From Flavobacteriales bacterium (GTDB taxonomy: Bacteria; Bacteroidota; Bacteroidia; Flavobacteriales; JADGDT01), in assembly GCA_023145275.1 (NCBI GenBank), contig JAGLEB010000195.1, forward strand, positions 1 to 9,780: a stretch of 9,780 nucleotides of DNA, in the 5' to 3' direction. How positions within the stretch are numbered: the stretch's first letter is position 1; each line of letters starts with the position of its first letter. Shown in pieces: positions 1 through 7,975 of this stretch. The position numbers and the translations under genes were made by a program. The notes beneath the pieces were generated by a model. The model was not told the origin of the DNA, made no database searches, and saw only the letters and a program-made list of their open reading frames with translations.

Positions 1-707
1 AGCCGTAAAAAGACAACATATTTTGGTTGTATAAAAACAGGTTATTAGCAATCTGCAAGTACAGCTTACAATGGTTATTAATATCTCTCATAATTTAACC
101 TGCCCTTTCAGGGCGCTTGCAAATGCAACACTATATTACGTCAAGGCGTTGCCATTGACCAATATTAAATTAAGACTTTCAGCCTTAACATCAACTATGG
201 AATGTAATAATTGTAAAAAAACAATATACATATAGCTACCGACCTCAAAACAAAAACTCACTAGCACTCAAACAACTTGTTTTTTTAACGTTTCAAAAAA
301 ATAATTTCTTAACATCATATTTCATAAGGTGAATTAAAACTTAGGCTTTACCGATTTATAAGATTGCTATTATATCATGACAATCAGAACTTAACCTTCT
401 ATAATAATAATAACATCCAAAATCTTAGATACATCTAGTTTACTAAGAAAGACTACTTAGCTCATTAATCTTTCACAGCTATACACAAGCCATTGCAAAA
501 GGACTTGAAGAATATATGAGCAAATTACCCTAATCCTTCAGGAAAAGTTTGCTAAATGCAATCTTTGGATTTTTCAGCATCTATATTTTTCATCAAACTG
601 AGCCTCTTAGACACTCTACACTATTGCCTTAACCATCTTAACCAAAACAAGTAAACAAGCTATAAAAAGCATTCTAAACTACAAAACAGCACTAATTGTA
701 TAAACGC
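1..707. other. Intergenic region without a convincing gene
   Basis: All six frames are broken by frequent stops and I recognise no RNA gene. The left part (102-188) is a cluster of small hairpins described separately. A frame on the plus strand is open from 447 to a stop at 531-533 and reads like a protein C-terminus, but it has no start and is interrupted upstream, so it is at most a gene relic. Poly-A and poly-T runs occur (for example 280-287), without a GC-rich stem beside them. The region ends at the terminator of the leftward genes. Confidence 0.7.
102..188. repeat. Cluster of four small hairpins with TTC and GTT loops
   Basis: Four dyads follow each other closely. At 102-114, GCCCT and AGGGC flank a TTC loop. 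At 117-128, TTGCA and TGCAA flank AA. At 140-159, GTCAAGGC and GCCATTGAC flank a GTT loop with one bulged A; ATATT (133-137) and AATAT (161-165) can extend the stem. At 170-188, TTAAGACT and AGCCTTAA flank another TTC loop, with 7 of 8 positions pairing. The alternation of TTC-loop and GTT-loop hairpins resembles palindromic intergenic modules I recall from other Bacteroidota genomes, here apparently degraded. No function can be read from the sequence. Confidence 0.6.
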
Positions 708-734
708 AAAAAAGACCGCATCTGCGGTCTTTTT
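708..734 (-). terminator. Rho-independent terminator after the isomerase gene
   Basis: A perfect GC-rich stem (GACCGC with GCGGTC) closes an ATCT loop. It is flanked by six A on the left and five T on the right, so it can end transcription in both directions. It lies about 22 bases past the stop codon of the minus-strand isomerase gene, which makes leftward termination its evident main job. Confidence 0.92.
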
Positions 735-755
735 AATCTATAAACAAAGATTCTA

Positions 756-2912
756 TTAATAAAATCTAGCTCTATTATCTTTAATCTCAACAGAGTTTTT
801 AAGTGCATCGAACACTTGGTAATTAACTCTTGATTTTACTTGCCCATCAATTCTATTACTGTAAGTAGCATAGTTAGGCAATTCAGTTGCTTGTTTTACT
901 TCCTCAACCTGAACAACGAATACTCCAGTACTTCCAACTATAGGATCTGATACAACTCCTTGCTTAAGTCCGAATAGCTCACCAACAACTTTTGGCTCTC
1001 TTCCTGCTCCAGGAATAATAGGGTTTTCGAAATGAATACTATTAACTGTTCTAATATTCTCTTGAACACTTTTAGCGATATCCTCTAAAGTAGAACCACT
1101 GATTTTATTCTTTAGAATTTCAGCTTTCTTTTCGTTAATTATGATAGGCTCCACTCTTGATCTAGCAACATCAACTGATGCAGTACCAGCCTCTGACGTT
1201 CCAAATAAAAGAGCTACAACATAACCATCTTCAACAGCTTGAAGTTTTGTATCTCCAATCATCGTTTCTTCATTGAAAGCCCATTTTACAAGATCTCTTT
1301 GATCGCCAATACCAGGAACATTAAATTCCATTGCCTTGATACCTTCAACATTTCTAGCTTCATAACCTTTAGCAGCAGCATCTGCTCTAAAAGACTCTAA
1401 AGTTTTGTTTGCTGCAGCGAAGCTAGATGCTTTTGTGTACTGATCGTTATCAGATGATTCTGAAGGCAGAACACTTCTTACAATTGTAGCAATCTTAACA
1501 GCTTTACCGTTATTCTTTTGATCTTCTATTTTAACAACATGGTACCCAAATACAGTTTTTACAACTCCAATCTCACCTTTCTTATTATTAAATGCGAAGC
1601 TATTAAACTCAGGAACCATTCTTCCGTAAGTAAACCAACCTAAATCTCCACCTTTTTCAGCAGTAGGACCGTTAGAAAATTCTTTTGCAAGACCAGCAAA
1701 ATCAGCTTTCTTCTTATTGTTTAATACCGAAGCTAAACTATCGGCAACAGCTTTTGCTTGAGCATCAGTTCTAACAACATCTGGAGAAGCATTATTTGCT
1801 CCAACAAATGAAATCAAGATATGACTAGCTTTAACTGAATCAGGCATTTCTTTAACATCTACAAGCTTAGAAACTTTAAATGTCTCACCATCTTTATAAG
1901 GTCCAAATAAATCACCCACTTTAGCATTGAAAGCAAATTCTTCAACATCTTTAGGTAATTTGCCCTTATGATAATACATAGGATCGAAATTAACATCAGA
2001 CTTTGCATTTACGAACAATGAGTCTTCAGTTGTATTTGCAAATCCAGGAATAGTATCATAAGTATTAGACTCCTTTAAAAACTCAACTCTATCGCTAATT
2101 ACTTTCAGTAATTCTTCTCTAACTGCAGCCTCATCATCAAGTGATGGATTAACTTTAAAATATACATATTGTATATCTCTAGCAGCTTCAACTTTGAAGT
2201 CATCTTTATGAGAACTTACGTAAGAACTAATGTCGGCATCTTCAACTTTCACTTCTGTATTCTCTACTGAGGCGAATGGTAAGTATACATATTTAGCATT
2301 TACTTGGTCGTTTCTAAATTTATAATCAAATTTCCCGTCTAAATCTGTAGCAGAAAGACCTGAGCCAATAAGATTATAGTAACTCTCAACAATACCACGT
2401 TCTTTTAATGATTTCTCAAAATTAACCCAATCATACCACAATTGAGCAGCTTGAGCATTTGAACCAGAATTATCTCTTAAATAAGCTAAATACTCTTTAA
2501 CTTTATTTTCATCGAAAAAACCTTCTGGGGTTTTAAACGCAGGAGCACCCTGAATACTTGGATCTGTAACAATAAGATTCCACAATTCATCTTCTCCGAT
2601 GTTAAGACCTAATTTCTCAACTTCTTTATCAATAAGAGTTTTTCTTTCAAGTTCAGTCCAAACAATATTAGAAACCTGAGTAATTGAATTCAACCCTTGA
2701 CGCTTATACACATCTAAAGTACGTTGTACTTGTGGGTTAAAATCTGTATATGAGATCTCCTGACCATCAATAACACCTACTACTAACTGATTCCCTCTAA
2801 GGATTGAGCTTCCAGACTTGAATAAATCTCCTAATACGAATGCAAAAAGTGCAAATCCAATTATTGCAATTAGAACACCCGATTTTGCTCTTATACGGTT
2901 TAACGTTGCCAT
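756..2912 (-). CDS. PpiD/SurA-like periplasmic peptidyl-prolyl isomerase
   Basis: An inner-membrane-anchored periplasmic folding factor of 718 residues that should catalyse cis/trans isomerisation of prolyl bonds in exported, chiefly outer-membrane, proteins. A short positive N-terminus is followed by one membrane helix (about 12-31), then a SurA-type N-terminal chaperone region (about 40-230). The parvulin domain spans about 360-465 with its family hallmarks: H364 in KASHILI, GGDLGWF at 421-427, MVPEF at 432-436 and FGYH ending at H458. Segments around 331-355 and 642-672 look like second halves of further, degenerate parvulin domains. The layout is that of PpiD, and it is longer than E. coli PpiD (about 620 residues). 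The ATG start fits the promoter at 2939-2969, leaving a leader of about 20 bases. It lies 331 bases after the CBS protein gene, so it is probably a separate unit in the same neighbourhood. Family assignment is firm; clients are unknown. Confidence 0.93.
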   Translation of the reverse strand: MATLNRIRAKSGVLIAIIGFALFAFVLGDLFKSGSSILRGNQLVVGVIDGQEISYTDFNPQVQRTLDVYKRQGLNSITQVSNIVWTELERKTLIDKEVEKLGLNIGEDELWNLIVTDPSIQGAPAFKTPEGFFDENKVKEYLAYLRDNSGSNAQAAQLWYDWVNFEKSLKERGIVESYYNLIGSGLSATDLDGKFDYKFRNDQVNAKYVYLPFASVENTEVKVEDADISSYVSSHKDDFKVEAARDIQYVYFKVNPSLDDEAAVREELLKVISDRVEFLKESNTYDTIPGFANTTEDSLFVNAKSDVNFDPMYYHKGKLPKDVEEFAFNAKVGDLFGPYKDGETFKVSKLVDVKEMPDSVKASHILISFVGANNASPDVVRTDAQAKAVADSLASVLNNKKKADFAGLAKEFSNGPTAEKGGDLGWFTYGRMVPEFNSFAFNNKKGEIGVVKTVFGYHVVKIEDQKNNGKAVKIATIVRSVLPSESSDNDQYTKASSFAAANKTLESFRADAAAKGYEARNVEGIKAMEFNVPGIGDQRDLVKWAFNEETMIGDTKLQAVEDGYVVALLFGTSEAGTASVDVARSRVEPIIINEKKAEILKNKISGSTLEDIAKSVQENIRTVNSIHFENPIIPGAGREPKVVGELFGLKQGVVSDPIVGSTGVFVVQVEEVKQATELPNYATYSNRIDGQVKSRVNYQVFDALKNSVEIKDNRARFY

Positions 2913-2938
2913 TACTATTATTTTAATTTAATTGGTGG

Positions 2939-2969
2939 CGAAAGTACATTATCATTTTAAATAATCAAA
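2939..2969 (-). promoter_or_regulatory. Bacteroidota-type promoter of the isomerase gene
   Basis: Read on the minus strand, TTTG (2966-2969) is followed after exactly 19 bases by TACTTTCG (2939-2946). The Bacteroidota consensus is TTTG at -33 and TAnnTTTG at -7 with 19-21 bases between, so only one base of the -7 box differs. Transcription would start near 2933, about 20 bases before the ATG. Confidence 0.65.
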
Positions 2970-3102
2970 GATTAGTACACTTATATTATATGATTTATGC
3001 ACATTCTTTTTGATAAACAAACAATATAAATTCAAATGATAGTTTACGAGCATTTAATAAGCATAATAAAACACCAATATATTCACTTAACTTGAAGTTT
3101 AC

Positions 3103-3122
3103 GTTATAGACTACACTATAAC
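3103..3122. repeat. 7-bp inverted repeat
   Basis: GTTATAG (3103-3109) and CTATAAC (3116-3122) are perfect inverted copies around a six-base loop. It is AT-rich, has no T run and lies about 130 bases upstream of the isomerase promoter. It could be a protein-binding dyad or chance in AT-rich DNA. Confidence 0.35.
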
Positions 3123-3243
3123 ATAGATGGTTTTCTAAGAGAAGTTAATCAATATATTTTCGTGGATGTAGTATAAAATATTTGAGCAGTAAGTTCGTAT
3201 ATACTATAGATTTACGATAGCTAGCAAAAGGGCCTTAATATCG

Positions 3244-4509
3244 TTAGCGAATGACAAACTTAAGTTCGTCTATTTTGTTATTGGATACTTTTGTGATTTT
3301 AATTTCAAAATCACCTATTTCAATAATTTGGTTTTTCTCTGGTATATTCTGTAGATAGTAAAGAACAAAACCACCGATTGTTTCATAATCATCATTTTCC
3401 TCAATTCCTAGAGAATAAGTTTCATTCAGATGATCTATTTCTAGTCTAGCCGCAAACAAGTATTCGTTTTCGTCAATTTTTTGCTCAGTCATTTCTACAA
3501 TATCGTGCTCATCTTCTATCTCACCAAAAAGCTCTTCTACAATATCTTCGAAGGTTACTAAGCCACTTGTACCGCCATATTCATCAAGTACAATAGCCAT
3601 CATCTTTCTCTTCTTAATCAATGTATTCAACAATTCATTAACAGGAAGAGTTTCAGGAACAAATTCAACAGGTAGAAGCATAGACTTAACACTTTCTGGC
3701 CTTTTAAACATCTCGAAAGAGTGAATATATCCAACTATATCATCAATATCATTTTTATAAATAATAATCTTTGATTTTCCTGAACTCACGAATAAGCTAT
3801 TCAACTTTTCTACACTATCATTATACTCAACACCAACTATCTCAGTACGAGGGATCATGCACTCCCTAGCTTTTACATCTTTAAACTCTAGAGCGTTTTG
3901 AAACATCTGAATCTCAACGTCTACATCTTTATTTATGTCAACTATTTCTAATTGTTCTGAAATATAATTTCCTAAATCTACCTTTCGAAACTCTAGATCT
4001 TTCTCTTCGATATTTTCCCCTGTAAAAACTCTCAATGCACTTTTCGACAGCCAAACAACAAAACTAGAGACGAAATAGAATAAAATATAAATAATATAAG
4101 CAGGGATTGCAAATACTGTCAATAGCTCATTCGAGTATATTCTAAAAATTGCTTTTGGCATAAACTCGGCAGTAACTAAAATAACAAGTGTAGAAATAAG
4201 AGTTTGTACAAGTAACACCCACAAAGGATAACTTTCGACATTTACATAATAAGGAAAAAGAATTGAGATGATTAATTCTCCCATAAACATACCATACACC
4301 ACAAGCGCAATATTATTACCTATCAGCATTGTAGTAATAAATTGGCTTGGATTTTTATTCAATCTCGAGATTATAGAAGAGTTTAAATTTCCTTGCTTTT
4401 TCTCCAATTCGAAATGCAACTTACTGGATGTTATAAACGCAATCTCCATCCCCGAGAAAAAGGCAGAGAAAATGATTGACACAGAAATAATTATAACACT
4501 CTCAAGCAT
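3244..4509 (-). CDS. CorC/CNNM-family membrane protein with paired CBS domains
   Basis: A 421-residue inner-membrane protein often annotated as hemolysin; the family's better-supported role is Mg2+ (or other cation) transport, with CBS domains sensing nucleotide. The DUF21/CNNM transmembrane domain covers about 1-190, with FSGMEIAF (18-25), IGNN (63-66) and the EFMPKA segment (115-120). The CBS pair covers about 205-335: it begins near CMIPR (217-221) and includes the signature DEYGGTSG (309-316), then EDIVEELFGEIEDE (321-334). The C-terminal transporter-associated (CorC_HlyC) domain covers about 340-421, with YETIGG at 375-380. Length and domain order are normal and complete. GldE, a gliding protein of Bacteroidota, has the same layout, but no gldD is beside it, so I do not use that name. 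It lies 56 bases after lptC and is probably the last gene of the coaX operon. Substrate is inferred from family only. Confidence 0.9.
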   Translation of the reverse strand: MLESVIIISVSIIFSAFFSGMEIAFITSSKLHFELEKKQGNLNSSIISRLNKNPSQFITTMLIGNNIALVVYGMFMGELIISILFPYYVNVESYPLWVLLVQTLISTLVILVTAEFMPKAIFRIYSNELLTVFAIPAYIIYILFYFVSSFVVWLSKSALRVFTGENIEEKDLEFRKVDLGNYISEQLEIVDINKDVDVEIQMFQNALEFKDVKARECMIPRTEIVGVEYNDSVEKLNSLFVSSGKSKIIIYKNDIDDIVGYIHSFEMFKRPESVKSMLLPVEFVPETLPVNELLNTLIKKRKMMAIVLDEYGGTSGLVTFEDIVEELFGEIEDEHDIVEMTEQKIDENEYLFAARLEIDHLNETYSLGIEENDDYETIGGFVLYYLQNIPEKNQIIEIGDFEIKITKVSNNKIDELKFVIR

Positions 4510-4565
4510 GGAAATAAAAATTACAATCTATAATTAAAACAATTATGTGGAAATATAAAAAAACC

Positions 4566-5138
4566 TTATTTCCCTTCTTCAATATTCAAGTCGCCTGATG
4601 AATTTCTGATACTGTAGTATGAAAAACTTTCATCAGCCTCAAAGCCATCTTCCCCAATAATAACCTGTTCCTTTTGGATAATTCGAACAAGCTCGTCTGA
4701 ATAGATAAGTTTTTTCTTCGCATCCCAAAACATTTTCTCAGTCCTCAGAGTGTCACCCTTGTCGTTTATAACAATAACGTCTCCCCTAACCTCCGAGATC
4801 TCTTTTTTCTCGTAGCTAATTCCATAATTAGCCCTCAAGTAATTCTGCACAACAGTATCTCTATCTTTATAGAAAAACACCTCTAAGCCTTTGGGAAACT
4901 CCTTGTAAGGTTCTTCTTTATCATCGTGAATAATAGCAAGCGGAGAAATAAGCCTAAGCTTAACAATACCTGAATCGGTATAAATCATATTCAAATCAGT
5001 GATATTATTATCTGTATTGATTTGAGTTTCATTCAATTTCTTGACTTCTTTGATATTGTTTTCACAAGAAAAAAGCACTGCTACTCCAAAAAGAGTAACA
5101 ATGCTTTTAAATAATATTTCTTTAACCTTTAATGTCAT
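4566..5138 (-). CDS. lptC: LptC-like lipopolysaccharide export protein, predicted lipoprotein
   Basis: A component of the Lpt bridge that carries lipopolysaccharide from the inner-membrane LptBFG transporter to periplasmic LptA and on to the outer-membrane LptDE. It has 190 residues, the family's usual size. Residues 8-24 are hydrophobic and end in LFSC, so C25 is the likely lipidated cysteine, with ENN following. E. coli LptC is held by a membrane helix instead. The body shows the LptC/OstA-like beta pattern: YTDSGIVKLRL (53-63), EFPKGLEVFF (80-89), ISEVRGDVIV (114-123), then TEKMFWDAKKKLIYSDELV (133-151). The ATG follows the stop of the TPR gene by two bases, which suggests translational coupling. 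The other lpt genes are not in this window. Family assignment is strong from motifs and context; lipidation is a prediction. Confidence 0.87.
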   Translation of the reverse strand: MTLKVKEILFKSIVTLFGVAVLFSCENNIKEVKKLNETQINTDNNITDLNMIYTDSGIVKLRLISPLAIIHDDKEEPYKEFPKGLEVFFYKDRDTVVQNYLRANYGISYEKKEISEVRGDVIVINDKGDTLRTEKMFWDAKKKLIYSDELVRIIQKEQVIIGEDGFEADESFSYYSIRNSSGDLNIEEGK

Positions 5139-5140
5139 AT

Positions 5141-6580
5141 TTATGTCTGTGGTACGCTGACAGTTTCATTTATCCAACAACCAATTTTATATTTTGGCTT
5201 TCCGATGTATCCAAACTGGAAAATCATAGTTTTATCTGGAGCCTGTGCTCCCCACTGACCAATTTTAGTACTAGCTTTCTTAGAAACTTTCGGATCTACA
5301 TTTCTAGCTTGAGAGTACTTTGCAACAGCAGCCCAATAAACAGCTTTCTTTTCGAATACATTTGAACCACATGAGTTCGCACTTGAAGCATACATATCAC
5401 CAATCAAGATATATGGATCTCCCCATCCTTTTCTATTCTCAATAGCTTTATATGCATACGATCTAGCCTCTGATTTTCTACCTAGCTTAAACAATGACTG
5501 AGCAGCTTTGTAATAATCATCTGCTTTTTTATTTGCATCATCGCCTAGTTCAATAGCCTCATTATAATATTTCAAAGCATTAGAATACTCTTTATTCGAT
5601 AATGATAACAAACCAGCTACACGTGATGAAGAAGCATCAGGAGCAAGTTTAGATTTAGAATCGATTAAGCTAAAGAAAATTTTGCTATCGAAACATTTCT
5701 TTCTTGTCATCATTTTTACACCACCATTTACCCAGTCGATATCGTTTTTTCTCTCTTCAAACTTAGATCCATATAGGATATCAAGTCTATCACAAGTAGC
5801 AATTTTTCCAATAATCTTTTCTACATTAGCCTCAACAGTTTCGTAAGCTCCCAAATGGTTTTTTGCACTTTTCAACTTCTTAGCCTCACTTTTGCTAAGA
5901 GTTGCTCCATCCTCAGCCTTTTGCTCGTACTTAGCGATGATATTAGTTTCTTTTTCTTTATTTATATCTATCGCAACAACAACATCGTCATAAACTTCGA
6001 ATACTTGCTCATCAGTAAAAACTTTTTCATTAAACAGTCTTGTTGACACTGTAAAATAAGAATAAAGGGTTGAAGCACTTAATTTATCTCCATCAATTTG
6101 ATATGCTTTATTTAAAATATCGTAAGCCTCTTGAGACGTTCCATATTTATAGTTCACCATATCAGACCCTTTCAATCCAAGAACATAACCTTCTTTTCCA
6201 GGGAAATTAACTAATCTAGCATCATACACTTCCATTAGTAAAGCTAAATACTGTTGCTTCTCTTCAGGAGTTGCAGCATTTTTATACTTATACTTAATAA
6301 GTTTTGGCCCATGAATATAAATATTCTTGTGTGCCGATGGACAGTTCTGATAAACATATTCCCAAGCCTCATAAGAATCTTTATAATTCTTTGATTTATA
6401 ATACTCGTAATAAATAGATAATTTCTCCTTCACTTGCTGATCATCCTTACATGCTACATTAGCGCTTCCATCCTGTGCTAATACAGGTACCGAATACGAT
6501 AAACCAACAACAAATAATATCAAACCAATAATCCTACCTCTCATAATAAACTTAATTTTCTCTTTATTAATAATATACAT
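5141..6580 (-). CDS. Secreted tetratricopeptide-repeat protein of unknown function
   Basis: An exported helical-repeat protein with no assigned function. With the start used here it has 479 residues. M13 (6544) is a good alternative: it puts RGR directly before the hydrophobic stretch 17-34 and gives a standard signal peptide cleaved at VLA|Q (after A35). Starting at M1 leaves a gap of 6 bases to the previous gene; M13 leaves 42. The clearest TPR units lie at about 315-385 (SNKEYSNALKYYNEAIELG, then a LFKLGRKSEARSYAYKAI unit); helical, lysine-rich segments precede them. Six cysteines (44, 80, 263, 296, 404, 468) could form disulfides after export. The C-terminus KIGCWINETVSV (466-477) resembles an ending I recall from relatives in Bacteroidota. 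Position between a beta-barrel gene and lptC suggests periplasmic or outer-membrane work, perhaps partnering the barrel. That role is inference. Confidence 0.85.
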   Translation of the reverse strand: MYIINKEKIKFIMRGRIIGLILFVVGLSYSVPVLAQDGSANVACKDDQQVKEKLSIYYEYYKSKNYKDSYEAWEYVYQNCPSAHKNIYIHGPKLIKYKYKNAATPEEKQQYLALLMEVYDARLVNFPGKEGYVLGLKGSDMVNYKYGTSQEAYDILNKAYQIDGDKLSASTLYSYFTVSTRLFNEKVFTDEQVFEVYDDVVVAIDINKEKETNIIAKYEQKAEDGATLSKSEAKKLKSAKNHLGAYETVEANVEKIIGKIATCDRLDILYGSKFEERKNDIDWVNGGVKMMTRKKCFDSKIFFSLIDSKSKLAPDASSSRVAGLLSLSNKEYSNALKYYNEAIELGDDANKKADDYYKAAQSLFKLGRKSEARSYAYKAIENRKGWGDPYILIGDMYASSANSCGSNVFEKKAVYWAAVAKYSQARNVDPKVSKKASTKIGQWGAQAPDKTMIFQFGYIGKPKYKIGCWINETVSVPQT

Positions 6581-6586
6581 ACTCTT

Positions 6587-7975
6587 CTAATAAAACTTAT
6601 TTTTCTTAAACCACTTATCACTAAGGGAGAAAGCAACTACAAAGTTAAAATAATTTTCTTTAATAAGGTTTGCATCTGTCGTACCCCTTGTACCAAAAGC
6701 TCCTCCTAAACTAATATTTGACGCTCCATTTCCAACAGGAAATCCGAAGCCAAAGTTAATACTATAATCTATAATATCAACACCATTAATATTTAATCCT
6801 AATTCTTCGTATTTAAAACCACCACGATACGTTACTCTTTGCCAATACCTGTTTATAGAATTAAACTTTGGAGTAAAGTATCCACCTATAGAATATTTCT
6901 GATGTCTTTTATGTATTACATCATAAGAACCCGAGTTAATTTCTAGATTAGATGGTTCGCTAAACTCATAATTCACTCCCACCATCCACTTAGAATAATT
7001 ACCAATACTCAAACCAGCACTACCATAAGCAGGCAAAGATATACCTGACTCTAAATGAGAGCCACTAACCGACTGCAAGGTATCAACAGGTATTTCAGCA
7101 CCGTTTGATTTAAACTTAAACGAATACAGATATTTTGTATATTCAAGCTCAGTAGAGTTCCCCAAACCAAAAGTTGTACCTAAAGTATAGTGCAACTTAT
7201 CAGTAAACTCGCCAGTATATAAAACTCCCATATCAAACTGCCAGTCATTTAATCGAAGTTTCTCATCGTATTTTGTGCCATATTGACTGCCTTCATAAAC
7301 AATCTGATCAACAAGAGTTTCATCATCTCCTTCAAATGGAATTTTCGCAGTTACTGGAGGCGTATACATCCTAACAGATCTAGAGATATTTCCAAATTGA
7401 TAATTAGCATTAACACCAACAGAAAACCCCCTAAATGGACTATATGAGAAACCAATGAAAGCTCTATTTACTCCACCAAAGCCATTAAAACTGTAATAAT
7501 TGCTATAATCGCCATCGTAATACGGATTGCTAGGATTATTAGGATTGTCAATTATTAATGATTGATCATTTAATTTCTCTTCACTATTAACACTATATCC
7601 TGTAGACGAGCTTGGCATAAAACCAAATGCAGCACCCCATTTCCCCATAGGGATACCTATCAACAAGTGATTAACTCCTACGTGGGTAGATTTCTCAGTC
7701 TCTTCAGTATTTTGTAGCTCTGTAGTTCTTCCTTGACCACCAATAGCAAAAGTAGTAACACTCAAAAACGAATATGAGGCTGGATTCATAGGATTAACAT
7801 GAACGTTATCCCAAAAGATACTATTCAATCCTCCCATACTAACAGACTCAGCAGGTCCAGAATACTTCTTCTCTCCAAGCCCAAAAGCCGAGTAAGGAGA
7901 TGTTTCTATTTCTTGAGCTAGAAGCACACTCGGAAAAATGATAAGTAAAAGTATTTTAATTGGTAGTTTCTTCAT
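6587..7975 (-). CDS. Putative outer-membrane beta-barrel protein (FadL/OMPP1-like)
   Basis: A predicted outer-membrane barrel of 462 residues, possibly a channel for small hydrophobic molecules if the FadL resemblance is functional. A clear signal peptide (1-20, KK then a hydrophobic run, cleavage at LLA|QE) precedes the mature start ETSPYSAFGLGE (23-34). A SPYSxxGLG start, then a GGLNS segment and NPASYS (64-69), is typical of the protein that sits beside coaX in many Bacteroidota. The rest alternates hydrophobic and polar residues with many G, Y, F and S, as in beta-strands; the last strand is NFVVAFSLSDKWF. The ATG lies inside coaX, overlapping its end by 20 bases, and the next gene follows after 6 bases, so expression is coupled to both. 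No experimental function is known to me. An alternative is a structural barrel without transport activity. Confidence 0.82.
   Translation of the reverse strand: MKKLPIKILLLIIFPSVLLAQEIETSPYSAFGLGEKKYSGPAESVSMGGLNSIFWDNVHVNPMNPASYSFLSVTTFAIGGQGRTTELQNTEETEKSTHVGVNHLLIGIPMGKWGAAFGFMPSSSTGYSVNSEEKLNDQSLIIDNPNNPSNPYYDGDYSNYYSFNGFGGVNRAFIGFSYSPFRGFSVGVNANYQFGNISRSVRMYTPPVTAKIPFEGDDETLVDQIVYEGSQYGTKYDEKLRLNDWQFDMGVLYTGEFTDKLHYTLGTTFGLGNSTELEYTKYLYSFKFKSNGAEIPVDTLQSVSGSHLESGISLPAYGSAGLSIGNYSKWMVGVNYEFSEPSNLEINSGSYDVIHKRHQKYSIGGYFTPKFNSINRYWQRVTYRGGFKYEELGLNINGVDIIDYSINFGFGFPVGNGASNISLGGAFGTRGTTDANLIKENYFNFVVAFSLSDKWFKKNKFY

Larger units (their letters stand above)
2913..3243. other. Intergenic region between CBS protein and isomerase genes
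   Basis: No gene is visible in these 331 bases. The right-hand end follows the stop codon of the CBS protein gene and shows no good terminator; a six-base dyad (ACGATA / TATCGT) there lacks a following T run. The left-hand end holds the isomerase promoter. Between them are two dyads: AACTT and AAGTT around one G at 3089-3099, and a 7-base-pair inverted repeat at 3103-3122. Confidence 0.65.

Noticed and set aside
1..48. Plus-strand frame open from the left edge to a stop, possibly the end of a gene
   Set aside because: Only 15 codons, with a second frame also open for 10; nothing recognisable.
270..290. Possible terminator with AAAC...GTTT and a T run
   Set aside because: The stem is four AT-rich pairs, too weak, and no gene ends before it.
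3184..3243. Terminator for the CBS protein gene
   Set aside because: Only a six-base dyad with a 19-base loop and no T run on the minus strand.
3244..4509. Naming the CBS protein GldE
   Set aside because: The domain layout fits, but gldD or other gliding genes are not adjacent, and generic CorC-type paralogues are common.
4268..4537. Open frame of 89 codons on the plus strand
   Set aside because: Antisense to the well-supported CBS protein gene and without family features.
5132..5365. Open frame on the plus strand opposite the end of the TPR gene
   Set aside because: Antisense to a real gene with signal peptide and TPR units; composition is not protein-like.
5855..6046. Open frame on the plus strand inside the TPR gene
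   Set aside because: Antisense and very rich in F, S and I, as expected opposite a lysine-rich gene.
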